Made by a program: the position numbers and the translations under genes. The notes under the pieces are model-generated. The model had not been told where the DNA came from and searched no databases. It saw nothing but the letters and a program-made list of their open reading frames with translations. From an uncultured Lactobacillus sp. (lineage in GTDB: Bacteria; Bacillota; Bacilli; Lactobacillales; Lactobacillaceae), in assembly GCF_947367125.1 (NCBI RefSeq), contig NZ_CANBCQ010000006.1, forward strand, positions 1 through 64,000: a stretch of DNA of 64,000 nucleotides, in the 5' to 3' direction. Shown one piece after another: positions 7,196-16,618 of the stretch; the stretch's first letter is position 1; the number at the start of each line of letters is the position of its first letter.

Positions 7196-9820
7196 ATGGC
7201 TAAGACACAACAAAAAGAGACTCTCACAGAGGACGAAAAGAAAAAGCAAATCTACGACATGGTTGATAACTTAGTAAAGAAATCACATGTCGCTTTAGAT
7301 CAAATGGCTAACTTCACACAAGAACAAGTTGATAAGATCTGTGAAGCAGTTGCTACTGCAGGTGAACAAAATGCTTACCCACTAGCTAAAATGGCTGTCG
7401 AAGAAACTAAACGTGGTGTAGTCGAAGATAAAACTACCAAGAACATGTATGCTTCAGAAAATATCTGGAACAGTTTGCGTCACGAAAAGACTGTTGGCGT
7501 AATTGAAGAAGACAAGGAATTAGGTTTGACCAAGATCGCTGAACCTAAGGGTGTTATTGCAGGTGTTACACCAGTAACTAACCCAACTTCAACTGTTATT
7601 TTCAAGGCAATGCTCGCTTTGAAGACGAGAAATACTATTATCTTCGGTTTCCACCCACAAGCTCAAAAGTGTTGTGTAGAAACTGGTAAAATCATTCGTG
7701 CAGCAGCTGTTGCCGCAGGTGCTCCGGCAGATGCCGTTCAATGGATTGAAGAACCAAGTCTTGATGCAACTACTGACTTGATGAATAACCCAGGTGTTCA
7801 GACCATCTTGGCAACTGGTGGTCCAGGTATGGTTAAGGCTGCGTACTCATCAGGTAAGCCAGCTATTGGCGTTGGTCCTGGTAACGGGCCTTCTTATATT
7901 GAAAAGACTGCTAATATTGATCGTGCAGTTTATGATATTGTTTTATCAAAGAACTTTGATAACGGCATGGTTTGTGCTTCTGAAAACTCAGTTGTCGTTG
8001 ACACTGAAATTTATGACAAGGTTAAGGAAGAATTTAAGAAGTGGAACTGCTACTTCTTGAATAAAGAAGAAATTAAAAAGTTTGAAGAACACTTTATTGA
8101 TCCTCGTCGTGGTACGGTTGCTGGCCCAGTAGCTGGTAAATCAGCTTATGAAATTGCTAAGCTTTGCGGGGTGGATGTGCCAAAGACAACTAAAGTAATT
8201 ATCGCTGAATATAAAGGTGTAGGTAGAAACTTCCCACTTTCAGCAGAAAAACTTTCACCAGTCTTTACTTTGTACCGGGCTAAGAGTCACGATGATGCAT
8301 TTAAGATTTGTACTGACTTGTTAAATTATGGCGGTCGTGGTCATACTGCTGGGTTGCATTCAAATGATAAAAAGATCATTGATGAGTTTGCAATGAAGAT
8401 GGATGCTTGTCGTATCCTAGTTAACTCCCCAGCTGCCCTTGGTGGTATCGGTGATCTTTACAACAACATGTTGCCATCGCTTACCTTGGGTACTGGTTCA
8501 TACGGTGCTAATACCTTCTCACATAATATCGGTGCTAAAGATTTGCTTAACATTAAAACGGTGGCAATGCGCCGGGACAATATGCAATGGGTAAAAGTTC
8601 CATCAAAGACCTATTTTGAACATAATGCTGCTAACTACTTACGTCATATGCCAAACGTTAACCGCTTCTTCATTGTTACTGATGAAGGTGTAGCTGACCA
8701 AGGCTTTGCTGATGAAATCACTGATATTATTTCTAAGCGTTTAGGACAAAAGGAATATGAAGTCTTCAAAGCTGTAACGCTTGATCCTAATACTGATGTG
8801 ATCAAAGATGGTGTTCACAGAATGAACATCTTCAAGCCAGATGTAATTATTGCCATCGGTGGTGGTTCAGTAATGGATGCAGCCAAGGCAATGCGCTTAT
8901 TCTATGAAAACCCAGAAATGAGTTTTGAAGAAGCTTACCAAAAGTTCCTCGACATTAGAAAAAGAGTAGTTCGTTTCCCAAAGATTAATGGTGTCCAACT
9001 TGTATGTATTCCAACTACTTCAGGTACCGGTTCAGAAGTTTCTCCAATTGCCATTATTTCTGATGCTAAAACTGGAATTAAACATACCTTATGCGACTAT
9101 GCCTTGACACCAGATGTTTCAATTGTTGATGATCAATTTGTGCAAACGCTGCCCAAACGTTTAATTGCTTGGTCAGGGTTTGAGGCATTAGGTCATGCAA
9201 TTGAAAGTTATGTTTCAACGATGGCAACTGACTTCACTCGTGGCTGGTCACTTGAAGCTATTAAAGCAATTTTCGCTAACTTGAAGAAGTCTTACGATGG
9301 CGATCTTGATGCTAGAAAGAGAATGCATGATGCAGCTACGATTGCTGGAATGGCTTATTCAAATGCCTTTCTTGGTTTGGAGCACTCAATTGCTCATACT
9401 GTGGGCTCAACTTTTGATATTCCAAGTGGGGTTAGCGATGCAATTGCTTTGCCACAAGTCATTCGCTTTAATGCTAAGCGTCCTGAAAAACTTGCAATGT
9501 GGCCACATTACTCAGTTTACCGTGCTGAAAGCGACTATGCTGATATTGCTAGAGCAATTGGTTTAACTGGCTCAAGTGATGCTGAATTAGTTGAAAAGTT
9601 GGTACAAAAGATTATTAACTTGGCTGAATCAGTTGGCATTAAGTTAGCTTTTAAGGACTATGGTGTCGATAAAGCTGAATTTGATAAGAAGGTGGACCGA
9701 TTAGCTGTTGAAGCTTATGGTGACCAAAATACTGTTACTAACCCATCGGCTCCATTAATCAGTCAAATTGTTCAATTAATGAAAGACTGCTACGAAGGCA
9801 AGGGCATTAACCAAAAATAA
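7196..9820 (+). CDS. adhE: Bifunctional acetaldehyde/alcohol dehydrogenase
   Basis: Fermentative enzyme of 874 aa, reducing acetyl-CoA to acetaldehyde and then ethanol with two NADH. The N-terminal aldehyde dehydrogenase half (about 20-450) has the catalytic Cys260 in [16 protein letters not shown] and the nucleotide loop [12 protein letters not shown]. The C-terminal iron alcohol dehydrogenase half (about 470-874) has the NAD loop [24 protein letters not shown], and the His-containing iron-ligand blocks [12 protein letters not shown] and [13 protein letters not shown]. Full length and all key residues are present; it should polymerise into spirosomes like other AdhE. It is monocistronic, with a likely Rex operator, a cre-like box and a terminator after it, which fits a role in NADH reoxidation. 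Confidence 0.97.
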   Translation: MAKTQQKETLTEDEKKKQIYDMVDNLVKKSHVALDQMANFTQEQVDKICEAVATAGEQNAYPLAKMAVEETKRGVVEDKTTKNMYASENIWNSLRHEKTVGVIEEDKELGLTKIAEPKGVIAGVTPVTNPTSTVIFKAMLALKTRNTIIFGFHPQAQKCCVETGKIIRAAAVAAGAPADAVQWIEEPSLDATTDLMNNPGVQTILATGGPGMVKAAYSSGKPAIGVGPGNGPSYIEKTANIDRAVYDIVLSKNFDNGMVCASENSVVVDTEIYDKVKEEFKKWNCYFLNKEEIKKFEEHFIDPRRGTVAGPVAGKSAYEIAKLCGVDVPKTTKVIIAEYKGVGRNFPLSAEKLSPVFTLYRAKSHDDAFKICTDLLNYGGRGHTAGLHSNDKKIIDEFAMKMDACRILVNSPAALGGIGDLYNNMLPSLTLGTGSYGANTFSHNIGAKDLLNIKTVAMRRDNMQWVKVPSKTYFEHNAANYLRHMPNVNRFFIVTDEGVADQGFADEITDIISKRLGQKEYEVFKAVTLDPNTDVIKDGVHRMNIFKPDVIIAIGGGSVMDAAKAMRLFYENPEMSFEEAYQKFLDIRKRVVRFPKINGVQLVCIPTTSGTGSEVSPIAIISDAKTGIKHTLCDYALTPDVSIVDDQFVQTLPKRLIAWSGFEALGHAIESYVSTMATDFTRGWSLEAIKAIFANLKKSYDGDLDARKRMHDAATIAGMAYSNAFLGLEHSIAHTVGSTFDIPSGVSDAIALPQVIRFNAKRPEKLAMWPHYSVYRAESDYADIARAIGLTGSSDAELVEKLVQKIINLAESVGIKLAFKDYGVDKAEFDKKVDRLAVEAYGDQNTVTNPSAPLISQIVQLMKDCYEGKGINQK

Positions 9821-9840
9821 TTAAATTTACTTGAATAAAA

Positions 9841-9876
9841 ATGGCTGTCAGATTAAATTTTGATAGCTATTTTTTA
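9841..9876 (+). terminator. Terminator after adhE
   Basis: Imperfect hairpin ATGGCTGTCA with TTGATAGCTAT (two G-U pairs) followed by six T. Confidence 0.72.
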
Positions 9877-9913
9877 TACTTAAAAATATTATACCAATTT
9901 TGGATGTTTGTGC

Positions 9914-9942
9914 TTGACCGATTTTTAAAAAAAGACTATTAT
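9914..9942 (+). promoter_or_regulatory. Probable glmS promoter
   Basis: TTGACC (9914-9919), 17-bp spacer, TATTAT (9937-9942), leaving a leader of only about 60 nt. That is too short for a glmS ribozyme (about 150-200 nt), and no ribozyme-like sequence is seen. The start codon at 10010 has the site GAAGGAGA. Confidence 0.65.
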
Positions 9943-10009
9943 ACCTACTGTAACAATAAAAACAAACTAGTCCATTGATTAAAAGTGAACTAGACCGAAG
10001 GAGAAAATT

Positions 10010-11821
10010 ATGTGCGGAATTGTTGGAGTTGTAGGTAAGCCTGCAAAAGATATTATTTTAAATGGATTAACTAACTTGGAATATCGTGGTTACGATTCAG
10101 CTGGTATTTACTTAAATGACTTAAATGGTAATGAATACTTAACTAAGGCTGTTGGCCGTATTTCTAACTTAAAGGAAAAGTTAACTCCAGATGAACAAGG
10201 CTTAGTTGGAATTGGTCATACTCGTTGGGCAACCCACGGTAAGCCAACTGTTGACAACGCTCACCCTCACTTTGACGAAACTAAGCGTTTCTACTTGGTT
10301 CACAATGGTGTGATTGAAAACTACACAGAATTAAAGGAAAAGTATTTACAAGGAGTTAAGTTCCACTCAGATACTGATACTGAAGTTGTAGTTCAACTCA
10401 TTGGGAAGATTGCTCGTGATAAAAACTTGGACGCATTCTCAGCATTTAAGGAAGCTTTGAAGTTAGTTAAGGGTTCATATGCTTTCTTGCTTGTTGATAA
10501 CACTGAACCAGATCACGTTTTCATCGCCAAGAATAAGTCACCGATGATGCTTGGTATCGGCGATGGTTTTAACATTATTGCTTCTGATGCTATTTCAGTA
10601 CTTGACCAAACCAAGACCTTCGTTGACTTGCAAGATGGTGATGTTGGTGACATTACTAAGGATTCATACACAATTGAAACTATCGATGGCAAAAAGGTTG
10701 ACCGTGAACCTCACGTTTTGAACATTGATCCTAATGCAGCTTCAAAGGGTACTTACGAATTCTACATGTTAAAGGAAATCGATGAACAACCAGGCGTTAT
10801 GCGTCACATGTCACAAAACTACTTGGATGAAAATGGTGAACCAAAGGTAGATCAAGATATTGTTGATGCTATTTCTAAGGCTGACCGTCTTTACATTTTT
10901 GCTGCAGGTACTAGTTACCACGCAGGTCTTGTTGGTAAATCTATTTTTGAACACTACACTGGTATTCCTACTGAAGTTGGTTATGCTTCAGAAGCTGGTT
11001 ACCATTTCCCAATGATGAGCAAGCACCCATTCTTCATTTTCTTGACTCAATCAGGTGAAACTGCTGACTCACGTGTTGTTTTAAAGGAAGCTAATAAACG
11101 TGGTATTCCAAGTTTGACAATGACTAACGTTGAAGGCTCAACTTTATCACGTGAAGCTAACTACACCATGTTGCTTGGCGCTGGTCCTGAAATCGCTGTT
11201 GCTTCAACTAAGGCTTATACTGCACAAGTTGCTTTGCAAGCTATTTTGGCTAAGGCACTTGGTGAAAAGCTTAATAATCAAGAAGCTGAGGACTGGAATT
11301 TAAAGCATGACTTAGCTATTGCTGCTGAAGGTATCCAACAAATTGTGGATGGTAAGGAAAAGTTAGAAGAACTTGCTAAGAAGTACTTAGTACCATCAAG
11401 AAATGCCTTCTACATTGGTCGTGGTATTGATCACGCTGTTGCTCTTGAAGGTGCTTTGAAGTTAAAGGAAGTTTCCTATATTCAAACTGAAGGTTTTGCT
11501 GCAGCTGAACTTAAGCATGGTACTATTTCATTAATTGAAGATGGTACTCCAGTTATTGCTTTGATCAATGACCCAGTTACTGCTGACCTTACTCGCGGTA
11601 ATATTCAAGAAGTAGCATCACGTGGTGCTTCAGTGATTACTATTGTTGGTAAAGAATTTGCCAATAGCGATGACACAATTGTTTTGCCAGAAATTAACTA
11701 CTACATGTCAGCACTTTTGACTGTAGTACCAACTCAACTTTTGGCATACTACGCTTCAAAGAATAAGGGCTTAGATGTTGATAAGCCACGTAACCTTGCT
11801 AAGAGTGTTACTGTTGAATAA
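10010..11821 (+). CDS. glmS: Glutamine--fructose-6-phosphate aminotransferase (isomerizing)
   Basis: First enzyme of hexosamine synthesis (603 aa): glutamine plus fructose-6-phosphate gives glucosamine-6-phosphate and glutamate, feeding peptidoglycan and EPS precursors. The N-terminal Ntn glutaminase starts MCGIVGVVG, so Cys becomes the N-terminal nucleophile after Met removal; the GHTRWATHG and HNGVIENY motifs follow. Two SIS isomerase domains (about 285-420 and 455-590) contain TSYHAGL, TQSGETADSR and the C-terminal KPRNLAKSVTVE. Nothing is truncated. It stands alone with its own promoter and terminator. Confidence 0.97.
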   Translation: MCGIVGVVGKPAKDIILNGLTNLEYRGYDSAGIYLNDLNGNEYLTKAVGRISNLKEKLTPDEQGLVGIGHTRWATHGKPTVDNAHPHFDETKRFYLVHNGVIENYTELKEKYLQGVKFHSDTDTEVVVQLIGKIARDKNLDAFSAFKEALKLVKGSYAFLLVDNTEPDHVFIAKNKSPMMLGIGDGFNIIASDAISVLDQTKTFVDLQDGDVGDITKDSYTIETIDGKKVDREPHVLNIDPNAASKGTYEFYMLKEIDEQPGVMRHMSQNYLDENGEPKVDQDIVDAISKADRLYIFAAGTSYHAGLVGKSIFEHYTGIPTEVGYASEAGYHFPMMSKHPFFIFLTQSGETADSRVVLKEANKRGIPSLTMTNVEGSTLSREANYTMLLGAGPEIAVASTKAYTAQVALQAILAKALGEKLNNQEAEDWNLKHDLAIAAEGIQQIVDGKEKLEELAKKYLVPSRNAFYIGRGIDHAVALEGALKLKEVSYIQTEGFAAAELKHGTISLIEDGTPVIALINDPVTADLTRGNIQEVASRGASVITIVGKEFANSDDTIVLPEINYYMSALLTVVPTQLLAYYASKNKGLDVDKPRNLAKSVTVE

Positions 11822-11840
11822 TTAATAATTTACTAATAAG

Positions 11841-11875
11841 AATAGCGATGGTGAATAAGCCACCGCTATTTTTGT
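11841..11875 (+). terminator. Terminator after glmS
   Basis: Hairpin AATAGCG-A-TGGTG with CCACC-GCTATT and T5, 20 bp after the glmS stop. Confidence 0.85.
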
Positions 11876-11926
11876 GAAATTTTGTTTCTTACTTGAATGC
11901 ATTAAATTTTGTGAGGTGATAGAAGT

Positions 11927-12084
11927 ATGAAACTTACTGATAAAGAATTAGATCAACGTTAAAAACTTATTCGTATTTATGTTCAGATGATCCGTTTATT
12001 GAAGAAGGACCTGAATATTTCTTAGATCTGTATCATAATGAACAAAAATATCCAGAAGAATATTGAGAAGCGGGAATAAAGTAG
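11927..12084 (+). pseudogene. Remnant of a small acidic protein gene (about 51 codons)
   Basis: ATG 11927, preceded by GAGGTGAT, opens a frame MKLTDKELDQR that stops at 11960. In the +1-shifted frame the text continues LKTYSYLCSDDPFIEEGPEY and on to YPEEY, stops at TGA 12064, and then reads EAGIK-stop. Adding one base near 11959 and restoring TGG at 12064 would give one protein of about 51 residues. I therefore read it as a decayed gene with one frameshift and one nonsense change. I do not recognise the family. Confidence 0.55.
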
Positions 12085-12093
12085 ACATATTCA

Positions 12094-12126
12094 AGAAGAC
12101 GGATTTGAGATCTGTCTTCTTTTTTT
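12094..12126 (+). terminator. Terminator before mtlR
   Basis: Hairpin AGAAGAC-GGAT / ATCTGTCTTCT followed by T7, closing the small decayed gene. Confidence 0.8.
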
Positions 12127-12177
12127 GCGTTCAAGTATAATTAATGTACAAAGGGTACGTTATTGAGGAACGATGAT

Positions 12178-14232
12178 ATGTTTTTAACACAAAGACAGAA
12201 GCAAATTTTACAGCTCATGCTAGATAATCCTAACGGGATAAGTATTAAACAAATTGAAGAGAGCTTAAAAATTAGTCGCCGGACTGTTTATCGAGAATTT
12301 GGTGATTTAAAGAAAAATAATTTTGAAATTGAAAATCAAAAAGGAAAATATTTTATATCTGGTGATTCAAAACAACTCCAAGAAATTAAACAAGTTGTGC
12401 AGCAATCACATAGCCAAAATGTGATTTCAGTTGCCAAAAGAGAAAAAATAATTGCGGCTAAATTATTATTAAGCACAGAGTCCTGCAAAATTATTCAGTT
12501 TGCACTTGATCTAAATGTTAGTGAAGCGACGATTCAAAATGATTTAAATGCAGTTGAAAAGTCGCTAAAGCGATATCAGATTAGTCTTGTTCGCAAAAAA
12601 GGAGTTGGTTTATTAATTGAGGCTCCTGAAAAAATTCGGCGTCAAGTATTAGTAGACATCATGCTCAATCAGATTAATGAGTACAACTTTTTTAAATATT
12701 TACATAATGAAACAGCAAGCAGCGATTTATTTTTAACGCTGCTTAATAAAAATTTGCTAGTAGATGTTGATACTTGTCTAAAAAAGAGCATTTCTGGCAA
12801 GATTAAACTGGATAGTGATCAGAAGATAATCGATTTGATCTTAACTTTTGCCGTAACATTAAAAAGAACGTTGGCGGGATGCAAGTTAGACTTTGTCCAA
12901 GCCAATGCAGACTCACTCAGGTATCGAGGTTATGTTTATCGTTTCATGGCTTTATTTATGCAAAAGCATCAGGCTAAAGTAGAGCAAAATGATATTTCGT
13001 ACTTGGCTAATAAGCTTTTAGCATGTGATTATCACAGTACTTATCTAACTTATAATGAACGTGAGCTGGAAATTTCAGTTAGAGTAAAAGACTTTGTGCA
13101 GCACGTTTCTGAAGAAGTACGTTGGGATTTTCAAAAGGATCCTAGTTTTATGACGAAGGTGACTAAGCATATTGTTGGTTTAGTTCGGCATAAAGTTGCA
13201 CTGTTGCCAGATACACCAATTGAAATTTTAGCTGGTCTGAGTCAAAAGTTTCCCGAGTTATATGCTGCAATTCAAAAATATTGGCAGTTAGAATTCCCGG
13301 ATAATCATTTGACCGCTTCTGAGTTACAGTTGATCTTACTTTATTTTGCTAATGAATATAGTAGTCGTAATCAGCAGCGTAGCTTATCAGCGTTAGTAAT
13401 TTGTGAAAACGGGATTGGGACTTCAGCTATTTTAGGTGCCAAGTTAAAAAGAGAATTTTCTGAAATTAAAGAAGTAAAAACTAGTCGGGTTTCTGCTCTA
13501 AATCAAATCGATTTAGCAAATTACAATCTAATTTTTTCAACCTTAAAATTAAAAGGATTTTCCCGAGATTATATATTGGTTAGTCCTTTGTTACTAGAGG
13601 ATGAACTGGTAAAAATTCGCACTTACCTTAAAAATTATGAACAAAAATATCCGCAACCAACTGCCCAAGGGCAACCCACTGAAGAAGTACATCCCCAGTC
13701 TGTGGAAAAGCTCTCTAAATTGTCAATTAGTGCCTTGTTTTGTTCAGAACTAGTTAATGGTATTAAAGTCCAGCAACTAGAATATAACTCACAATACTTA
13801 ATTGCGGTGATTCAAGAATGTTTAGCTCATTCTGATTCAACTTTGATTCATCAACAGATGCCCGTTGCTAAAAATTTGCTTAAGCGAATTAGGATGGCAC
13901 CGGTGGGAATTCCTAACAGTCACATTGCTTTGCTGCATACGCGAAGCCCCGAAATTACTCGTTGTTCATTTACAATGTTTGATTTGGATAATGAAATTTC
14001 ATTGCAATCAATGGATCATAACATGATTCAGGTTAAAAGGGTGTTATTAATGTTAGCTCCAGATAACCTTACTGCATCGGAACAACAAGTAATGAGTACC
14101 ATTTCCAGTATGATTATTATGTCGACTCGCAATTTGGATTTATTTACCAATGGCAGCCAAAAAGAAATTAAAGAAGCAATTGCCGCGCTTTTTTTGCAGG
14201 ATCTCAAAGAGACAATGTTAAATACTAAATAG
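12178..14232 (+). CDS. mtlR: PRD-containing PTS transcriptional activator (MtlR-like)
   Basis: Transcriptional regulator of about 684 aa, the expected size for BglG/MtlR-type activators. Domains in order: N-terminal HTH (RQKQILQLML then SIKQIEESLKISRRTVYREF), a second HTH (about 85-150), two PRD domains (about 180-400), an EIIB-Gat-like domain with Cys in ALVICENGIGTSAI, and an EIIA-like domain with His in PNSHIALLHTRS. An upstream TTG at 12163 is in frame, but ATG 12178 has GAGGA 8-10 bp ahead and is the better start. Directly upstream of mtlA, which gives the mannitol assignment; phosphorylation of PRD and EII-like domains by HPr and EIIs normally sets its activity. Confidence 0.9.
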   Translation: MFLTQRQKQILQLMLDNPNGISIKQIEESLKISRRTVYREFGDLKKNNFEIENQKGKYFISGDSKQLQEIKQVVQQSHSQNVISVAKREKIIAAKLLLSTESCKIIQFALDLNVSEATIQNDLNAVEKSLKRYQISLVRKKGVGLLIEAPEKIRRQVLVDIMLNQINEYNFFKYLHNETASSDLFLTLLNKNLLVDVDTCLKKSISGKIKLDSDQKIIDLILTFAVTLKRTLAGCKLDFVQANADSLRYRGYVYRFMALFMQKHQAKVEQNDISYLANKLLACDYHSTYLTYNERELEISVRVKDFVQHVSEEVRWDFQKDPSFMTKVTKHIVGLVRHKVALLPDTPIEILAGLSQKFPELYAAIQKYWQLEFPDNHLTASELQLILLYFANEYSSRNQQRSLSALVICENGIGTSAILGAKLKREFSEIKEVKTSRVSALNQIDLANYNLIFSTLKLKGFSRDYILVSPLLLEDELVKIRTYLKNYEQKYPQPTAQGQPTEEVHPQSVEKLSKLSISALFCSELVNGIKVQQLEYNSQYLIAVIQECLAHSDSTLIHQQMPVAKNLLKRIRMAPVGIPNSHIALLHTRSPEITRCSFTMFDLDNEISLQSMDHNMIQVKRVLLMLAPDNLTASEQQVMSTISSMIIMSTRNLDLFTNGSQKEIKEAIAALFLQDLKETMLNTK

Positions 14233-14262
14233 CGCTAAGGCTTATCAAATAAGCAATCTCAG

Positions 14263-14296
14263 ACTCTGGCACAGTTTTGTGCCAGAGTTCTATTTT
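14263..14296 (+). terminator. Hairpin between mtlR and mtlA
   Basis: Perfect 10-bp stem ACTCTGGCAC / GTGCCAGAGT with a 6-nt loop and a broken T run (TTCTATTTTT). It ends mtlR transcription ahead of the separate mtlA promoter. Confidence 0.78.
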
Positions 14297-14303
14297 TGTT
14301 TCA

Positions 14304-14332
14304 TTGCAAGCGCTTACTAACTGCATTAGGAT
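14304..14332 (+). promoter_or_regulatory. mtlA promoter overlapped by a cre box
   Basis: TTGCAA (14304-14309), 17-bp spacer, TAGGAT (14327-14332). The segment 14304-14318 (TTGCAAGCGCTTACT) fits the cre consensus WTGNAANCGNWNNCW at all fixed positions and covers the -35 box, a classic arrangement for CcpA repression of the mannitol operon by preferred sugars. Confidence 0.7.
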
Positions 14333-14365
14333 AAAAATGTAAGTTGATGAGAGAGGAAGAAGAAA

Positions 14366-16147
14366 ATGGCTCAAGCAAAAAGTAAATCTTCTGTTAAAGT
14401 GAAGGTTCAAAAATTTGGTACAGCTTTATCCGGAATGATCATGCCGAATATCGGTGCCATTATCGCTTGGGGACTTACCGCTGCGTTCTTTATGTATCCA
14501 CATGGTTGGTTCCCTAGCAAAGAAATTAATAATTTAGTTCAACCAATGCTTCGCTACCTGTTGCCATTGTTGATAGGTTATACAGGTGGGCGCATGGTTT
14601 ATGAAGAACGTGGTGCCGTTGCTGGTGCGATCGGTACATTAGGTGTAATTGTTGGTACTGATCAACCCATGTTCTTGGGTGCCATGATCATGGGTCCACT
14701 TAGTGCTTGGTTATTGAAGAAACTAGATCAAGTATTCCAGGACAAGATTAAATCTGGTTTTGAAATGATCTACAATAACTTTTCACTTGGGATTTTAGGA
14801 ATGATTATGGCGATTTTCGCTTTCTTTATCATTGGACCAATTATGGAAGTCGGAAGTCAATGGGCTAGTGCAGGTGTAAATGCGATTATTAAGGTTCATT
14901 TATTACCATTAGCCAACATCATTATTGAACCAGCCAAAGTTTTGTTCTTAAACAACGCTATTGGTAACGGGATCTTAGTTCCATTAGGTATCCAACAGGC
15001 TGCTCAAGTTGGTAAGTCAGTTTTGTTCTTAATGGAATCAAACCCAGGTCCAGGTCTTGGAATTTTGCTTGCCTTTACTTTATTCGGCAAAGGTAAGTCA
15101 AAGAGTTCAGCTCCTGGTGCGGCTATCATCGAATTCTTCGGTGGGGTTCACGAAATTTACTTCCCATATGTATTGATGAAACCATCTTTGATTCTTGCTG
15201 CTATTGGTGGTGGTGTAACTGGTACCTTCTTATTCACTACTCTTGGTGGTGGATTAAAGGCAGCTGCTTCACCTGGTTCGATTTTAGCTATCTTGCTTGT
15301 TTCTGCAAAGGATGCTTACTTCGGTAATATTATTGGTGTTCTTGGCGCTGCAGTTGTCTCATTTGTTATTGCTGCAATTATTCTTAAAAATGACAAGAGT
15401 ACTGGTGATGAGTTAGAAGCTAAACAAGCACAAATGCAAGCAATGAAGGTTCAATCTAAGGGTCAAGCAATGCCAGAAGCTGAAGATGCCCATGAATCAG
15501 TTAAGTCATATGAAAATGTGAAGAAAGTTATCTTTGCTTGTGATGCAGGTATGGGTTCATCTGCAATGGGTGCTTCATTATTACGTGACAAGTTTAAGAA
15601 AGCCGGGATTAAGGTTTCAGTAACTAATACCGCTGTTAGAAACTTAAAAGATGAAGATGGTTTGTTAGTTATTACGCAAGAAGAATTAGCTGACCGTGCC
15701 TTACAAAAGACACCACATGCAATGCACGTTGCAGTTGGCAACTTCTTAAGTAGTCCAAAATATGACACAATCGTAGCCAGCTTCAAGGCCTTGACTCAAG
15801 TAGAAGATAAGCCAAAGGCTGAAAAGCCAGCTAAGAAGGTAGGTTCACTTGAAGGAATCGACTTTAGCAAGGTTAAGGAAGTAGACTTCATTCGTCATGA
15901 CCAACACTTGGGTACGGCTACAATGGCAACTAGTTTGTTCAGCGATGCAATGAAGAAGGCTGGCAAGACTACTCCAGTTAAGGCGGTTAGAATTAATGAG
16001 TTAACTGATGATCCAAGTCACTTAGTAATTGTAACGCCAGCTGCCAATAAAAACTTAGCTGTCAGATACAGCGATATTCAAACTTTAGTTGTAGATGATT
16101 TACTTAAAGACAAAAAGCTTGGCGAAGCTATTCAAAAGATGAATTAG
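14366..16147 (+). CDS. mtlA: PTS mannitol EIICB with an extra C-terminal EIIB-like domain
   Basis: Mannitol transporter/phosphotransferase of 593 aa. The membrane EIIC domain (about 20-345) has the GGVHEIYFPY motif (His262, Glu263) of mannitol EIICs. EIIB (about 384-475) carries the phosphorylatable Cys392 in VIFACDAGMGSSAMGASLL. After a Lys/Glu/Ala-rich linker a second EIIB-like stretch (about 503-590) aligns without gaps to the first over its P-loop: DFIRHDQHLGTATMATSLF, with His511 where the Cys should be. A typical EIICB of this group would end before the second domain, about 120 residues earlier. The site AGAGGAAG precedes the ATG. First gene of mtlA-mtlF-mtlD. Confidence 0.92.
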   Translation: MAQAKSKSSVKVKVQKFGTALSGMIMPNIGAIIAWGLTAAFFMYPHGWFPSKEINNLVQPMLRYLLPLLIGYTGGRMVYEERGAVAGAIGTLGVIVGTDQPMFLGAMIMGPLSAWLLKKLDQVFQDKIKSGFEMIYNNFSLGILGMIMAIFAFFIIGPIMEVGSQWASAGVNAIIKVHLLPLANIIIEPAKVLFLNNAIGNGILVPLGIQQAAQVGKSVLFLMESNPGPGLGILLAFTLFGKGKSKSSAPGAAIIEFFGGVHEIYFPYVLMKPSLILAAIGGGVTGTFLFTTLGGGLKAAASPGSILAILLVSAKDAYFGNIIGVLGAAVVSFVIAAIILKNDKSTGDELEAKQAQMQAMKVQSKGQAMPEAEDAHESVKSYENVKKVIFACDAGMGSSAMGASLLRDKFKKAGIKVSVTNTAVRNLKDEDGLLVITQEELADRALQKTPHAMHVAVGNFLSSPKYDTIVASFKALTQVEDKPKAEKPAKKVGSLEGIDFSKVKEVDFIRHDQHLGTATMATSLFSDAMKKAGKTTPVKAVRINELTDDPSHLVIVTPAANKNLAVRYSDIQTLVVDDLLKDKKLGEAIQKMN

Positions 16148-16162
16148 AAAGGGATGAGCTAA

Positions 16163-16615
16163 ATGGCATTACAATTAGATCCAAAAATGATCAAACTTAA
16201 TCAAGACGTACCAACGCGGGATCAAGCAATTAGAATGGCCGGTCAACTACTAGTTGATGGCGGCTGCGTTGAACCAGAGTATATTGATTCAATGCTTGCC
16301 CGTAATGAAGATGTGTCGACTTATATGGGTAATTTCATCGCCATCCCTCACGGAACTGACGAAGGTAAGAAGCACATTAAGAAAACTGGAATTTCAGTAG
16401 TCCAAATTCCAATGGGCGTTGATTTTAGCGACCCTAAGGATGATACCGAACAATTGGTAACCGTTGTCTTTGGGATTGCTGGTTTAAATAATGAACACTT
16501 AAATATTTTGTCACAGATTGCTATTTTCTGCAGTGATGTTTCCAACGTTGCAAAACTTGCAGACGCACAGTCACCAGAAGAAATTATTGATTTATTAAAG
16601 AACGTAGGAGATTAA
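16163..16615 (+). CDS. mtlF: PTS mannitol EIIA
   Basis: Cytoplasmic phosphocarrier of 150 aa that moves phosphate from HPr to EIIB of MtlA. The active-site His63 lies in the motif NFIAIPHGTDEGKKHI, and VSTYMGN just before it is also conserved. Length is normal for the stand-alone mannitol/fructose EIIA family. It starts 15 bp after mtlA and ends 3 bp before mtlD, so the three genes form one operon. Confidence 0.95.
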   Translation: MALQLDPKMIKLNQDVPTRDQAIRMAGQLLVDGGCVEPEYIDSMLARNEDVSTYMGNFIAIPHGTDEGKKHIKKTGISVVQIPMGVDFSDPKDDTEQLVTVVFGIAGLNNEHLNILSQIAIFCSDVSNVAKLADAQSPEEIIDLLKNVGD

Positions 16616-16618
16616 ACA

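Noticed and set aside
9880..10009. glmS ribozyme upstream of glmS
   Set aside because: The promoter at 9914-9942 leaves only about 60 nt of leader and no ribozyme core is visible.
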